A DNA stretch of 64,000 bases from Spirochaetota bacterium (GTDB taxonomy: Bacteria > Spirochaetota > Spirochaetia > Treponematales > Rectinemataceae). The notes below the pieces were generated by a model. It ran no database searches and was not told where the DNA came from. It saw only the letters and a list, made by a program, of their open reading frames with translations. The translations under genes were made by a program, and so were the position numbers. Positions 18,501 through 25,706 of this stretch are shown piece by piece. The DNA lies in the NCBI GenBank assembly GCA_029265615.1, contig JAJUIB010000002.1, positions 107,016 to 171,015 on the forward strand. The letters run 5' to 3'. Position 1 is the first letter of the stretch. Each line of letters begins with the position of its first letter.

Positions 18501-19977
18501 GAGCCAGCTTGCCGACGAACGCAGGCGCTTTTGCCTCCGCTCCGACGAGTTCGCCCTCCTCAACCCCAATACCCTCACCTGCCCGGTATTCCGTTCGGCC
18601 AAGGATGCGGAGATCACGGCGAAGATATACCGGCGCGTGCCGGTGTTGATGAGGGAGGGAGGGAGTGGGGAGATAGAAGAGGAATCGTATACTGGTGGTC
18701 TTCCCTCTCCTGGCCACTCCCTACTCCCTCACCACAATCCTTGGGGCATCAGTTTCCAGGCTATGTTCCACATGGCCAACGACTCAAACCTCTTCCATTC
18801 CAGCCCCGCTCCCGACCGCCTACGCCTCTACGAAGCCAAGATGATCCACCAGTTCGATCACCGCTGGGCGACGTACGAGGGAGGAGGGAGTAGGGAAATA
18901 GGGAATAGGGAGATAGGGGAAAGTAAGGGTACAGGCGATCTTCCCCCTCCTGACTCCTCCCTCCTCCCGCCTGGCTCTTCTCTCCCTCCTGGCTGTAGAG
19001 ACGTGACAGAGGCCGAGAAAGCCGACCCCGCCTTTACCGTGCGGCCCCGCTATTGGGTGGACAGGCGCGAGGTCCTGGCCCGTATCGCCCGGGCCCCACG
19101 GGGCCTTATCAAAGCCTGGCTCGCCAAGGACGCATCCGGCCTGCGGGAGGAGCTCTCGCTCTGTATAGAGGACGCGGAACTTCTGGCCTTGAGCGGAAAG
19201 AAGTACGCTGAAGCGGAAGAACTCTTTTCCGCGGTGGAGGCCGTCCTGGAAGCGCGCAGCCCGCGCTGGCTCATGGGCTGGCGGGATATTACGAACGCTA
19301 CAAATGAACGCACCGTCATCGCGAGCGTGCTACCACGGGTGGGGGTGGGGAATAAAGTTCCATTGATGTTATTGGGTAAGCACATAGAATCAACGGAAGC
19401 AACTTTACTTCTCGCAGATTTGAACTCGATCCCACATGATTACGTTGCCCGCCAGAAAATGGGTGGAACAACATTGAATTATTTCATCTACAAACAGCTC
19501 CCCATCCTACCCCCTCCTCACTACTCCCTATCTGACTTCCTCTTCATCGTCCCCCGCGTCCTCGAACTCACCTACACGGCCTGGGATATGGAAGGGTGGG
19601 CCCAGGATGTGTGGGCTGCGTCGGACGAATCTATCCGTGCGGCCATACGGCAACGGGCTGAAGAGGCCACAGTTGCGCTGCGAGGAAGCCGGAGCGAGGG
19701 CACTGACACGAGACGTACGGCTTCAGGCCTTCCCCCCTTCCGCTTCGATCCCGAACGGCGAGCGCGTATCCGCGCCGAGCTGGATGCCCGCTACGCCCGG
19801 CTCTACGGCCTTACCCGCGACGAACTGCGCTACATCCTCGATCCGGCTGAGGCCATGGGCGAGGACTATCCCTCCGAGACATTCCGCGTGCTCAAGGAAA
19901 AAGAGATGGCCTTCTATGGCGAGTACAGGACAGGGAGGCTCGTGCTGGAGGCGTGGGATAGGGAGGAAACAAAATGA
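15559..19977 (+). CDS. Large N6-adenine DNA methyltransferase (DrmMI / Eco57I-PglX-like)
   Basis: A 1472-aa class of DNA methylase that adds a methyl group to adenine N6 and so marks self DNA. Seen: SAM motif I DPSCGSGHFLLAAG (about 548-561), catalytic motif IV GNPPWERI (about 806-813), and near the C-terminus DYVARQKMGGTTLNYFI (about 1294-1310), a signature of the large defence-associated methylases. The N-terminal ~450 residues resemble type IIG subunits but I see no convincing PD-(D/E)xK nuclease motif, so it is likely methylase-only. Odd points: a GASSGASSGAS repeat near residue 155-165, and three G/A- or C/T-rich low-complexity insertions in the target-recognition half (about 1030-1060, 1107-1145, 1314-1330), built on inverted DNA repeats that keep the frame. 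Bases ~19340-19500 are AT-richer than the flanks. The stop overlaps mcrB (ATGA). Confidence 0.88.
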   Translation: MRRSNLNALGFDTLRLEGSLFVADYLEKAAAGLASGQTASDYRVPRGLRLNDEYGRAFQIAQAIWNQYEAAPSRLESSVVELFRDALGYSPIEKVAPVAVGERRFPIGHLALGKIPLVIGSPGSDLDASETRFSVEGSGSRRKSPFQMAQEYLNACAAGASSGASSGASCQAPRWAIVTNGERIRLLRASPAMARPSYLEFDLGTIMREKRFPEFTMLWRLLHASRAGTDKDDSVWDLWRLEGENQGTRVREGLKAGVTQALLSLGSGFLRYEGTGNAALRAALDSGTLGREAYFQELLRLIYRFLFVFTIEERGLIHAHPGDDARAASHELYERGYSLRRLRDKALRRSGYDRHGDLWEGVVILFRSLGKGEEALDLPALGGLFAPDQCPHIDACGLSNYDLLCAMESLRWAVAGNARTLVDYKNMDSEELGSVYESLLELVPVVDLAARTFGFIGLGGEEGSTAGNARKTSGSYYTPDCLVQELIKSTLEPVIEARLGASPAATGLSAPSPRHLERAPDGSGLSASIPGPEETARRILSITVIDPSCGSGHFLLAAGRKLAEALALARSEDGSVLEADYRHALREVVAHCLYGVDLNPLAVELARMSLWLEGYEPGRPLSFIDHHIRCGNSLVGVLDLDMLKAGIPDGAYVALSGDEAAVVKRYKKRNADEKKSSGQGQLFEDPIQSAEAGIVALKWRLENIPDNDLEAIGRKRAAFEALLASPEYQRVKLASDIYTAAFFCDKREGLPIPTTADVSLAASGHAESSASRGVNALARTIAERTRFFHWRLEFPEVFAKGGFDCVLGNPPWERIKLQEEEFFATRHTGIAHAKNKAEREKLIASLSNGTLYDQALYAEFLRARKAAEAASVFAHIKGEERGRYPLTGVGDVNTYALFAETILGLTRSEGRAGFIVPSGIATDDSTKAFFAHITSKGKLVSLFDFENREGLFPDVDSRMKFCLLTLGAASMASLAFFLTNTSQLADERRRFCLRSDEFALLNPNTLTCPVFRSAKDAEITAKIYRRVPVLMREGGSGEIEEESYTGGLPSPGHSLLPHHNPWGISFQAMFHMANDSNLFHSSPAPDRLRLYEAKMIHQFDHRWATYEGGGSREIGNREIGESKGTGDLPPPDSSLLPPGSSLPPGCRDVTEAEKADPAFTVRPRYWVDRREVLARIARAPRGLIKAWLAKDASGLREELSLCIEDAELLALSGKKYAEAEELFSAVEAVLEARSPRWLMGWRDITNATNERTVIASVLPRVGVGNKVPLMLLGKHIESTEATLLLADLNSIPHDYVARQKMGGTTLNYFIYKQLPILPPPHYSLSDFLFIVPRVLELTYTAWDMEGWAQDVWAASDESIRAAIRQRAEEATVALRGSRSEGTDTRRTASGLPPFRFDPERRARIRAELDARYARLYGLTRDELRYILDPAEAMGEDYPSETFRVLKEKEMAFYGEYRTGRLVLEAWDREETK
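18650..18733 (+). repeat. In-frame inverted-repeat insertion in the methyltransferase gene (copy 1)
   Basis: The left arm (18650-18672) is a run of GGGAG units; the right arm (18705-18733) is its near-perfect reverse complement (TGAGGGAG...AGGGAGTGG against CCACTCCCTACTCCCTCA, one base different). The hairpin adds about 28 low-complexity residues without breaking the frame. Confidence 0.6.
18877..18993 (+). repeat. In-frame inverted-repeat insertion in the methyltransferase gene (copy 2)
   Basis: The left arm (18877-18923) contains loose heptamer-like repeats of TAGGGAA/TAGGGAG; the right arm (18940-18993) is C/T-rich and roughly complementary. Frame stays open (about 39 residues rich in Gly, Pro and Ser). 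A shorter C/T-rich relative lies at 19501-19530. The pattern recalls short repeat elements of other bacteria built on GGGA-type heptamers. Confidence 0.55.
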
Positions 19978-21596
19978 ACTTTTGGCACATGCAGATACAT
20001 CCCGGAAACAAAAACACTTCTGATGTCTATATTGCGCTCAATAATGGCTATATCGGACTCGGAGAATGGGACGAGGGAGAAAATGCCATCGGCAATTTTA
20101 TAAATCGTATGCAGATTGGCGATATTGTAGCAGTCCGTAAAGGCCCGACACCGATCGCCCTTGTAGAGGTAATTGGAGATCATGAAGAGTTCGACGAGGA
20201 AAATCATGAATGGATACGCCATATCCGAAAAGTCCGAATACTAGATCGATCTGACGATTATAGTTTCATAATTCCTAAAGCGACGGGGACCTTAACTATT
20301 TGTACTAATCCTTCAGCACCAACGACACGCGTCATTACTGATTGGTATTCACGCATACAGAAAGGAAAAGGAATGACTACTATAGTTGGACTCATACAGC
20401 AAAAGAAGCAGATAATCCTCCAAGGCGCTCCCGGCGTCGGTAAGACCTATGCGACCAAGGAAGCCGCCCTGCGCATACTTGGCGAGAACATACCGGCCGA
20501 CCGCTCCGCGCTCAACGCGCAGTACCAGGAGGCGGTAAAGCGCGGTCAGATCGTCTTCGTCACCTTTCATCAGTCCATGGATTACGAGGATTTCGTGGAA
20601 GGGTACAAACCGGCGGAAGGGGCGGGCGGCTCTCCGGTATTCGTCTTGAGGGATGGGCCTTTTAAGAATATCGTCGATGCCTGTTACGGCCGACATGCAG
20701 AGGAAGCATTCGAGAAGGCCTGGGCTTCCTTCATAGAAAGTTTTGAAGGTAAAACCAATATCGAGGCGAAAACAATAGCCAAGAAAACATCCTTCTATGT
20801 ACGATTGACCGACAATGGAGCATTACGGGTCGGCACCGATCCCAACGAACCCGGCCAATATACAATGACCAAGCAGCAGATCAAGGATTGGGCATTGCAC
20901 GGTATTGAGCCCGGCTACAATCCATCCTACGCCAAAGGGGTTGGCAAGCTGCTTCAGGACACCTATAACGTCCCACCCTATTCGCCCGATCAGCAACGCA
21001 CGCCCCACGTTCTCATCATCGACGAGATCAACCGGGGCAATGTCTCCAAGATTTTCGGCGAACTTATCACGCTCCTGGAAACCGACAAGCGCGAAGCCGA
21101 TCCAGATCGAGGCGCTCCGGCGGAAACCATACGCGTCAAGCTCACCTATTCCGGGGAATCCTTCACGGTTCCCTACAACCTCTACATCATAGGCACCATG
21201 AATACCGCCGACCGGAGCCTGGGACAGATCGACTACGCGCTCAGGCGGCGCTTCGCCTTTTACACCATCAAATCCAGCAGGGACGCGATCGAGCGATTCT
21301 ACGAGGGCAAGGAAGAAGAGTTGAAAAACCGAGCCTTGGCTGTCTATGACAGGGTCTATTCGCTCTTCCATCCACAGGACGAGGGCGAAGGATATGTGAA
21401 CCGCGACTTCGATCCGGACGATGTCATGATCGGGCACAGCTACTTCATGGCATCTGACAAGGACGAACTCGAGTTCAAGTTGCGTTTCGAGCTTGCTCCC
21501 CTTCTCGAGGAGTACCGGAAAGACGGTATCCTCGTCCTCGATCGGGATGATCCTGAGTTTACCGACTTGCTCGGAGCACTAGGTGCGGCACGATAA
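19974..21596 (+). CDS. mcrB: McrB-like AAA+ GTPase with N-terminal EVE/PUA-like reader domain
   Basis: The 540-aa motor of a modification-dependent restriction enzyme: it recognises modified DNA and drives McrC. Seen: Walker A LQGAPGVGKTYATK (about 149-162), the McrB-typical FHQSMDYEDFVEGYKP (about 199-214), Walker B IIDEINRGNVSKIFGEL (about 347-363) and GTMNTADRSLGQID with ALRRRF (about 406-425), as in McrB. The first ~130 residues, starting FWHMQIHPGN and containing GYIGLGEW and GDIVAVRKGP, look like an EVE/PUA-type modified-base reader rather than the E. coli McrB N-domain. DNA of this part (to ~20390) is visibly AT-richer than the AAA+ part. It overlaps the methyltransferase stop by four bases and mcrC by 14. 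Family call firm, base specificity unknown. Confidence 0.88.
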   Translation: MNFWHMQIHPGNKNTSDVYIALNNGYIGLGEWDEGENAIGNFINRMQIGDIVAVRKGPTPIALVEVIGDHEEFDEENHEWIRHIRKVRILDRSDDYSFIIPKATGTLTICTNPSAPTTRVITDWYSRIQKGKGMTTIVGLIQQKKQIILQGAPGVGKTYATKEAALRILGENIPADRSALNAQYQEAVKRGQIVFVTFHQSMDYEDFVEGYKPAEGAGGSPVFVLRDGPFKNIVDACYGRHAEEAFEKAWASFIESFEGKTNIEAKTIAKKTSFYVRLTDNGALRVGTDPNEPGQYTMTKQQIKDWALHGIEPGYNPSYAKGVGKLLQDTYNVPPYSPDQQRTPHVLIIDEINRGNVSKIFGELITLLETDKREADPDRGAPAETIRVKLTYSGESFTVPYNLYIIGTMNTADRSLGQIDYALRRRFAFYTIKSSRDAIERFYEGKEEELKNRALAVYDRVYSLFHPQDEGEGYVNRDFDPDDVMIGHSYFMASDKDELEFKLRFELAPLLEEYRKDGILVLDRDDPEFTDLLGALGAAR

Positions 21597-22833
21597 AGAA
21601 GTACGAGTAGAATCGGCTCGGGAACAGGGCAATATCTCGGAAATCCTGAGTCGAAACGGTATTACCTACCGCCCGCAGCCTGAAGACGGTGACATCGCTA
21701 AGATATGGGCCTTCGGGCTTAAGCCCGGCGGGTTTTTAAGCTATTACATCGGCCTCGCCTGGCTCGAGGAAGGAAGGCTCGCGCTTCGCGCATCTCCCAA
21801 AGTGGATTCCCTCGATTACCAGCGCATGTTCGCCGAATGCCTTCGCTCCCCGGCAGCAGCGCCCTATCTCGGTTCCGCCTACGATATCAGGATCGATAAG
21901 CCCTTCATCGCCTGCCCGGACGAAGCCTTCGACATAACCCCCCTCGTCGTCCTCCACTATTTGACTGTTCTACGCGACCTGCTCTCCAAGCCCCTCCGCA
22001 AAGATTATCTTTCGCGGGAAGAAAACCTCAAGGCGAAACTCAAGGGCAAGGTGATGCTTTCCGCCCACCTTGCGAAAAACGTGTTCGCTCAGCGCCCCGA
22101 CCGCATCATGTGCCGTTACCAGGAGTTTTCGACCGATTGTCCCGAGAACCGCCTCCTCCATAGCGCCTACCGGATGGGTCTCGGCTGTCTGCGATCCTGG
22201 CACGGCAAGAATTCCTTGACGCCGGCACGAGCGATGATCTTCGATGATCTCGAACGATCCTTTGACGGCATAGGCTATATCTCCAACGCGGTAGGTCGAA
22301 TACGGCTCAAGCACAACCCCCTCTATCGCGAATACGGAGAAGCGCTCCGTTTGGCCAAGCTCATCATGCGCATACAGGGCTACCGCGACCTTGCCGCTAC
22401 TTCCCAAGAAAGGCTCGTGCCACCCTATATCATCGACATGTCCAAGCTCTTCGAGCTCTATGTCTTAGCACTCATGAGAGCCGAGCTCGGCAGATCAATC
22501 CGGTTCCAAAGCTCAGGCAGGTACGGGGCCGTAGACTTCATCGACACTGAGCGGCGGATCGTCATCGACGCGAAATACAAGACGAAATACGGTGAAGATT
22601 ATGTCATAGAAGATATCCGCCAAGTCTCGGGTTATGCCCGCGATGTGGGCATCCTCAACAAGCTTGGCTTGAGAAGCGAAGAAGAACGTGATCGCGTGGT
22701 CGACTGCCTTATCATCTACCCCGATCCCGCGGCCCCCGATTTCGACAAGCGGTATTATGAGAAAGAAAGCATGGGAATTAAAGAGTTTTACCGTATTCGT
22801 AAGCTTGGAATCAGGCTTCCGATACGAACTTGA
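21583..22833 (+). CDS. mcrC: McrC-like endonuclease subunit
   Basis: A 416-aa protein that in this family bridges the McrB ring and cuts DNA. The C-terminal part has a PD-(D/E)xK core: AVDFID (about 315-320) followed by RRIVIDAKYK (about 323-332), with the acidic and lysine residues in place. Around 130-200 lie the family-typical LKGKVMLSAHLAKN and CRYQEFSTDCPENRLL. The start is the GTG at 21583, inside the end of mcrB; no good ATG exists before LSRN, and the family normally has residues before it. Translational coupling to McrB fits the 1:many subunit ratio of the complex. Confidence 0.85.
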   Translation: MRHDKEVRVESAREQGNISEILSRNGITYRPQPEDGDIAKIWAFGLKPGGFLSYYIGLAWLEEGRLALRASPKVDSLDYQRMFAECLRSPAAAPYLGSAYDIRIDKPFIACPDEAFDITPLVVLHYLTVLRDLLSKPLRKDYLSREENLKAKLKGKVMLSAHLAKNVFAQRPDRIMCRYQEFSTDCPENRLLHSAYRMGLGCLRSWHGKNSLTPARAMIFDDLERSFDGIGYISNAVGRIRLKHNPLYREYGEALRLAKLIMRIQGYRDLAATSQERLVPPYIIDMSKLFELYVLALMRAELGRSIRFQSSGRYGAVDFIDTERRIVIDAKYKTKYGEDYVIEDIRQVSGYARDVGILNKLGLRSEEERDRVVDCLIIYPDPAAPDFDKRYYEKESMGIKEFYRIRKLGIRLPIRT

Positions 22834-22895
22834 AGTGATGCAAAATGAAGACGTATCTCTCGGTTATGGTGTACTATATAACAGGGGTGTAAAAG

Positions 22896-24125
22896 ATGAG
22901 CACTCGACAATCCACACTGCCCAAGATAACCAATCTCAAGGTTCAGAATTATCGGGCGCTGAAGGATATAGAACTCAAGGACATTACGCCCTTCACGGTG
23001 CTCCTGGGGCCAAATGGATCGGGCAAGTCCACGGTATTCGACGTATTCGCCTTTCTCGCAGAATGCTTCGAATTCGGCTTACGGAGGGCCTGGGACAAGC
23101 GGGGCCGGGCAAAGGAACTTAAATCTCGCGGCTGCGAGGGACCCATCGTCATCGAAATCAAGTACAACGAACCTAGTTTCCCCTTGGTCACCTACCACCT
23201 TTCGGTAGACGAAGTCAACGGCGCACCATTCGTCGCTGAGGAATGGCTTCAATGGCGGCGAGGCTCGAAAGGAAAACCCTTCCGCTTTCTCGATTACAGA
23301 ATGGGTAAAGGCGAGGTCGTCTCCGGAGAGAACCCCGACGAGTCCGACAGTCGCGTGCCTTCCCCACTCAAATCACCTGACATGCTCGCGGTCAATACCC
23401 TCGGTCAGCTCGCCGACCATCCCCGTGTGGTCGCGCTCCGTGATTTTATCACCGGGTGGTATGTAAGCTATCTATCTTCCGACAGTGCACGTGGAGTGCC
23501 AGACGCGGGCCCCCATGAGCGGCTCTCTCGCTCCGGCGACAATCTGGCCAACGTTATACAGTACCTGTCCGAACGTGACCCGGAACGGCTTCGTTCCATA
23601 GAGCGGGCGCTCTGCGCGCGCGTTCCACGTTTCGAGCGCGTCATGGCAGACCTCCTCAGCGACGGGCGCTTGCTGCTTCAGCTCAAGGACGCCCCTTTCG
23701 ATACGCCCACCCTTGCGCGCTTTAGCTCGGACGGAACCCTGAAGATGCTCTCATACCTCGTGATACTCCACGATTCGAATCCTCCGCCCTTTATCGGCAT
23801 CGAGGAGCCTGAGAATTTCCTTCATCCTCGCTTGCTTGCGGGTCTTGCCGAGGAATGCCGCGCGGCGACCGAGCGCACCCAAGTCTTCGCTACCACGCAT
23901 TCGCCTTTTTTTGTGGACGCCCTGAATCCAAATGAGGTTCGCATTCTCTGGCGTGACGAAGAAGGCTTCACGAAGAGCAAGATAGCCGGCGACATTCCCG
24001 GCGTCCGCGAGTTTATGCGCGAAGGGGCCCTCCTCGGCCAACTCTGGATGGAAGGGTACCTCTCCGTCGGCGACCCTTTGGTGAACGGCGGCGCGCCTTC
24101 AAAAGACCTGGGGAAGATCAACTGA
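22896..24125 (+). CDS. OLD/ABC-like AAA ATPase of a split Toprim defence pair
   Basis: A 409-aa SMC/ABC-type ATPase. Seen: [14 protein letters not shown] start typical of the AAA_15/AAA_21 group, Walker [10 protein letters not shown] (38-46), signature-like [10 protein letters not shown] (about 275-284), Walker [14 protein letters not shown] (about 298-310) and switch histidine [12 protein letters not shown] (about 332-343). It ends without a fused nuclease; instead the Toprim-like DUF4276 gene starts on its last base. OLD, PARIS and Gabija ATPases are built the same way, with the nuclease fused or adjacent. A 62-base gap before it, containing an AT-rich TATATAAC stretch, leaves room for its own promoter. 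Confidence 0.8.
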   Translation: MSTRQSTLPKITNLKVQNYRALKDIELKDITPFTVLLGPNGSGKSTVFDVFAFLAECFEFGLRRAWDKRGRAKELKSRGCEGPIVIEIKYNEPSFPLVTYHLSVDEVNGAPFVAEEWLQWRRGSKGKPFRFLDYRMGKGEVVSGENPDESDSRVPSPLKSPDMLAVNTLGQLADHPRVVALRDFITGWYVSYLSSDSARGVPDAGPHERLSRSGDNLANVIQYLSERDPERLRSIERALCARVPRFERVMADLLSDGRLLLQLKDAPFDTPTLARFSSDGTLKMLSYLVILHDSNPPPFIGIEEPENFLHPRLLAGLAEECRAATERTQVFATTHSPFFVDALNPNEVRILWRDEEGFTKSKIAGDIPGVREFMREGALLGQLWMEGYLSVGDPLVNGGAPSKDLGKIN

Positions 24126-24745
24126 TGGCGTTCCGTTCATTGATCTTCCTCGTCGAAGAGCAGTCGATGGAATTCTTCCTGCGGGCCTGGCTTGCAAGGA
24201 TCCTACCTCAAGGCTATTCGTTCGAAGTTCACGCCTATCGCGGTAAAAGCGACCTCCTTGGAAAGCTTGAGTCGAGGCTTCGTGGATACGCGGCATGGCT
24301 ACCACCCGAGTCCTGCATCATCGTCGTTGTTGACCGCGACGATGATAACTGCGTGGCATTGAAGCGTAGGCTTGAGGCCGCGGTTTCGAGCGCCGGGCTT
24401 ATATCAAGGAGTAGTCGCGGAGACCATTGTTGGCAGGTCGCAACCATAATCGCCATTGAAGAACTCGAGGCCTGGTACTTCGGCGACTGGGAGGCTGTTA
24501 TTGCGGCATATCCCCGCATATCCGCCTCAATACCTCAAAAAGCTCAGTACCGTGATCCCGATGCCATCACGGGAGGTACCTGGGAAGCCTTTGAACGAGT
24601 CATGCGCGACAAGGGCTATTTCAAGCAGGGCCTCATGAAGCTCGAAGCCGCGCGCGCGATCGGTGGGTTCGTGGACGCGCGCCGCTCACGTTCGGCGAGC
24701 TTCTGCAAGCTGGCCGAGGTCGTGGAAGAGGCTGTTGCTGAATGA
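24125..24745 (+). CDS. DUF4276 Toprim-like protein, partner of the AAA ATPase
   Basis: A 206-aa protein of the DUF4276 family, which has a Toprim-like fold. Seen: the acidic start LVEEQSMEFFL (9-19, the first Glu of Toprim), the metal motif VVVDRDDDN (about 62-70) and the family-typical IAIEELEAWYFGDW (about 106-119). Stop and start of the neighbouring ATPase overlap by one base (TGATG). A Toprim nuclease gated by an OLD-like ATPase is the likely job; whether DUF4276 proteins cut DNA or RNA is not generally known to me. Confidence 0.75.
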   Translation: MAFRSLIFLVEEQSMEFFLRAWLARILPQGYSFEVHAYRGKSDLLGKLESRLRGYAAWLPPESCIIVVVDRDDDNCVALKRRLEAAVSSAGLISRSSRGDHCWQVATIIAIEELEAWYFGDWEAVIAAYPRISASIPQKAQYRDPDAITGGTWEAFERVMRDKGYFKQGLMKLEAARAIGGFVDARRSRSASFCKLAEVVEEAVAE

Positions 24746-25521
24746 ACAGCCTCGAACGCAGTCTCGTGGAGAAGGCTGGCTACGATAATGGATGGGAGCG
24801 TTCTTCCTTCGACGCCGATGGAAACGTCGTGCTTGCCTCCTCAAGACATGGGTACTCCGCCCTGGTCCGGAAGGGAAGTCACGATGCCGAGTGGTCAGTC
24901 TGCTTCGGAGACGGCTTTCCTTTAAATGAACTCCGGCGGGGCTTCCCCGCTAATGCGTTTTCCGAATCGGAAGCACTTCCATGGGATTATCAGCTCCTCT
25001 GCGCGCTTCTCAGGCGGGCCGCCGAACTCGGCATAGCCGTTCCCGACGCGCCTCTTGCCGCGTTCAACAAGGAACTCGAGGCGACCATGGCGGCAGAGGG
25101 AATCACGAAAGGCACGGAGGCGGAACGGCTCGTCAAACAGCGAATCGGACAGAATCATTACCGGAATGCGCTCCTCTCCTACTGGAAGGGCGCCTGCGCC
25201 CTAACCGGCGTCGACATCCCGGACATTCTCAGAGCAAGCCACGCCAAACCCTGGGCCGAGTGCGCCTCTGATTCGGAACGGCTCAACGTGTATAACGGCT
25301 TTCTCTTCACAGCAAATATCGACGCACTTTTCGACAAGGCGCTCATCAGTTTCTCCGATGAAGGCGAACTGCTTGTATCGCGTCGCGTGAAGGAAGAGCA
25401 GTTCGCGGCGATCGGGCTCAGGCCAGGCATGGGACTCAGGTGGATCGATGCTCGGCATGTGCCGTTCCTGAAGTGGCATCGGGAGCGTCTATTCATGGCG
25501 AATCTTAGGAATAGGAACTGA
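24742..25521 (+). CDS. HNH endonuclease (HNH_2 type), end of the defence operon
   Basis: A 259-aa protein with a C-terminal HNH domain: QNHYRNALLSYWKGACALTG, then RASHAKPWAECASDSERLNV and YNGFLFTANIDALFDKALIS, where the His of SHAKPW, the Asn of YNGF and the Asp of NIDALFD form the metal site. The N-terminal ~120 residues are unassigned and may recognise DNA or a modification. It overlaps the DUF4276 gene by four bases (ATGA), so it is the last gene of the packed run. It could be the effector of the ATPase-DUF4276 pair or a separate restriction enzyme. Confidence 0.8.
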   Translation: MNSLERSLVEKAGYDNGWERSSFDADGNVVLASSRHGYSALVRKGSHDAEWSVCFGDGFPLNELRRGFPANAFSESEALPWDYQLLCALLRRAAELGIAVPDAPLAAFNKELEATMAAEGITKGTEAERLVKQRIGQNHYRNALLSYWKGACALTGVDIPDILRASHAKPWAECASDSERLNVYNGFLFTANIDALFDKALISFSDEGELLVSRRVKEEQFAAIGLRPGMGLRWIDARHVPFLKWHRERLFMANLRNRN

Positions 25522-25526
25522 CATAA

Positions 25527-25706
25527 AGAACTCACTGGCATCGCTTCCCGCGCAAGATCAAAGACATCGACTTTGTGCTCTTCAAGAAAGCCGACGTCAC
25601 TGCGTTTATGAACTGCAAGGCAGAGATCCTCTCCACAGACCTCAGGCTATGGCACCAAAAGCGAGTCCCGCCAGAGTTGAAAGAGCAACCACAAGACTGA
25701 CGTAGG
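25527..25706 (+). pseudogene. Possible gene remnant at the right edge of the island
   Basis: A 59-codon open stretch without a good start, beginning after a stop at 25524. Residues such as HWHRFPRKIKDIDFVLF and AEILSTDLRLW look protein-like up to about 25660, after which it runs antisense into the permease gene. I cannot name the family; it could be the end of a transposase or integrase, or chance. Confidence 0.25.

Noticed and set aside
18650..18993. CRISPR-like repeats
   Set aside because: The G/A-rich units are irregular, inverted and inside a coding gene, with no spacers of constant length.
7428..19977. Canonical DISARM
   Set aside because: No separate DrmA and DrmB, no DrmC phospholipase-D gene; the helicase and DUF1998 are fused, so I call it DISARM-related only.
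15559..19977. BREX PglX
   Set aside because: The methyltransferase resembles PglX, but no PglZ, BrxC or BrxL genes are present; SNF2 and YprA helicases point elsewhere.
22896..25521. Plain Septu (PtuA-PtuB)
   Set aside because: An ATPase and an HNH protein are present, but the DUF4276 gene lies between them and the ATPase looks closer to the OLD/PARIS type.
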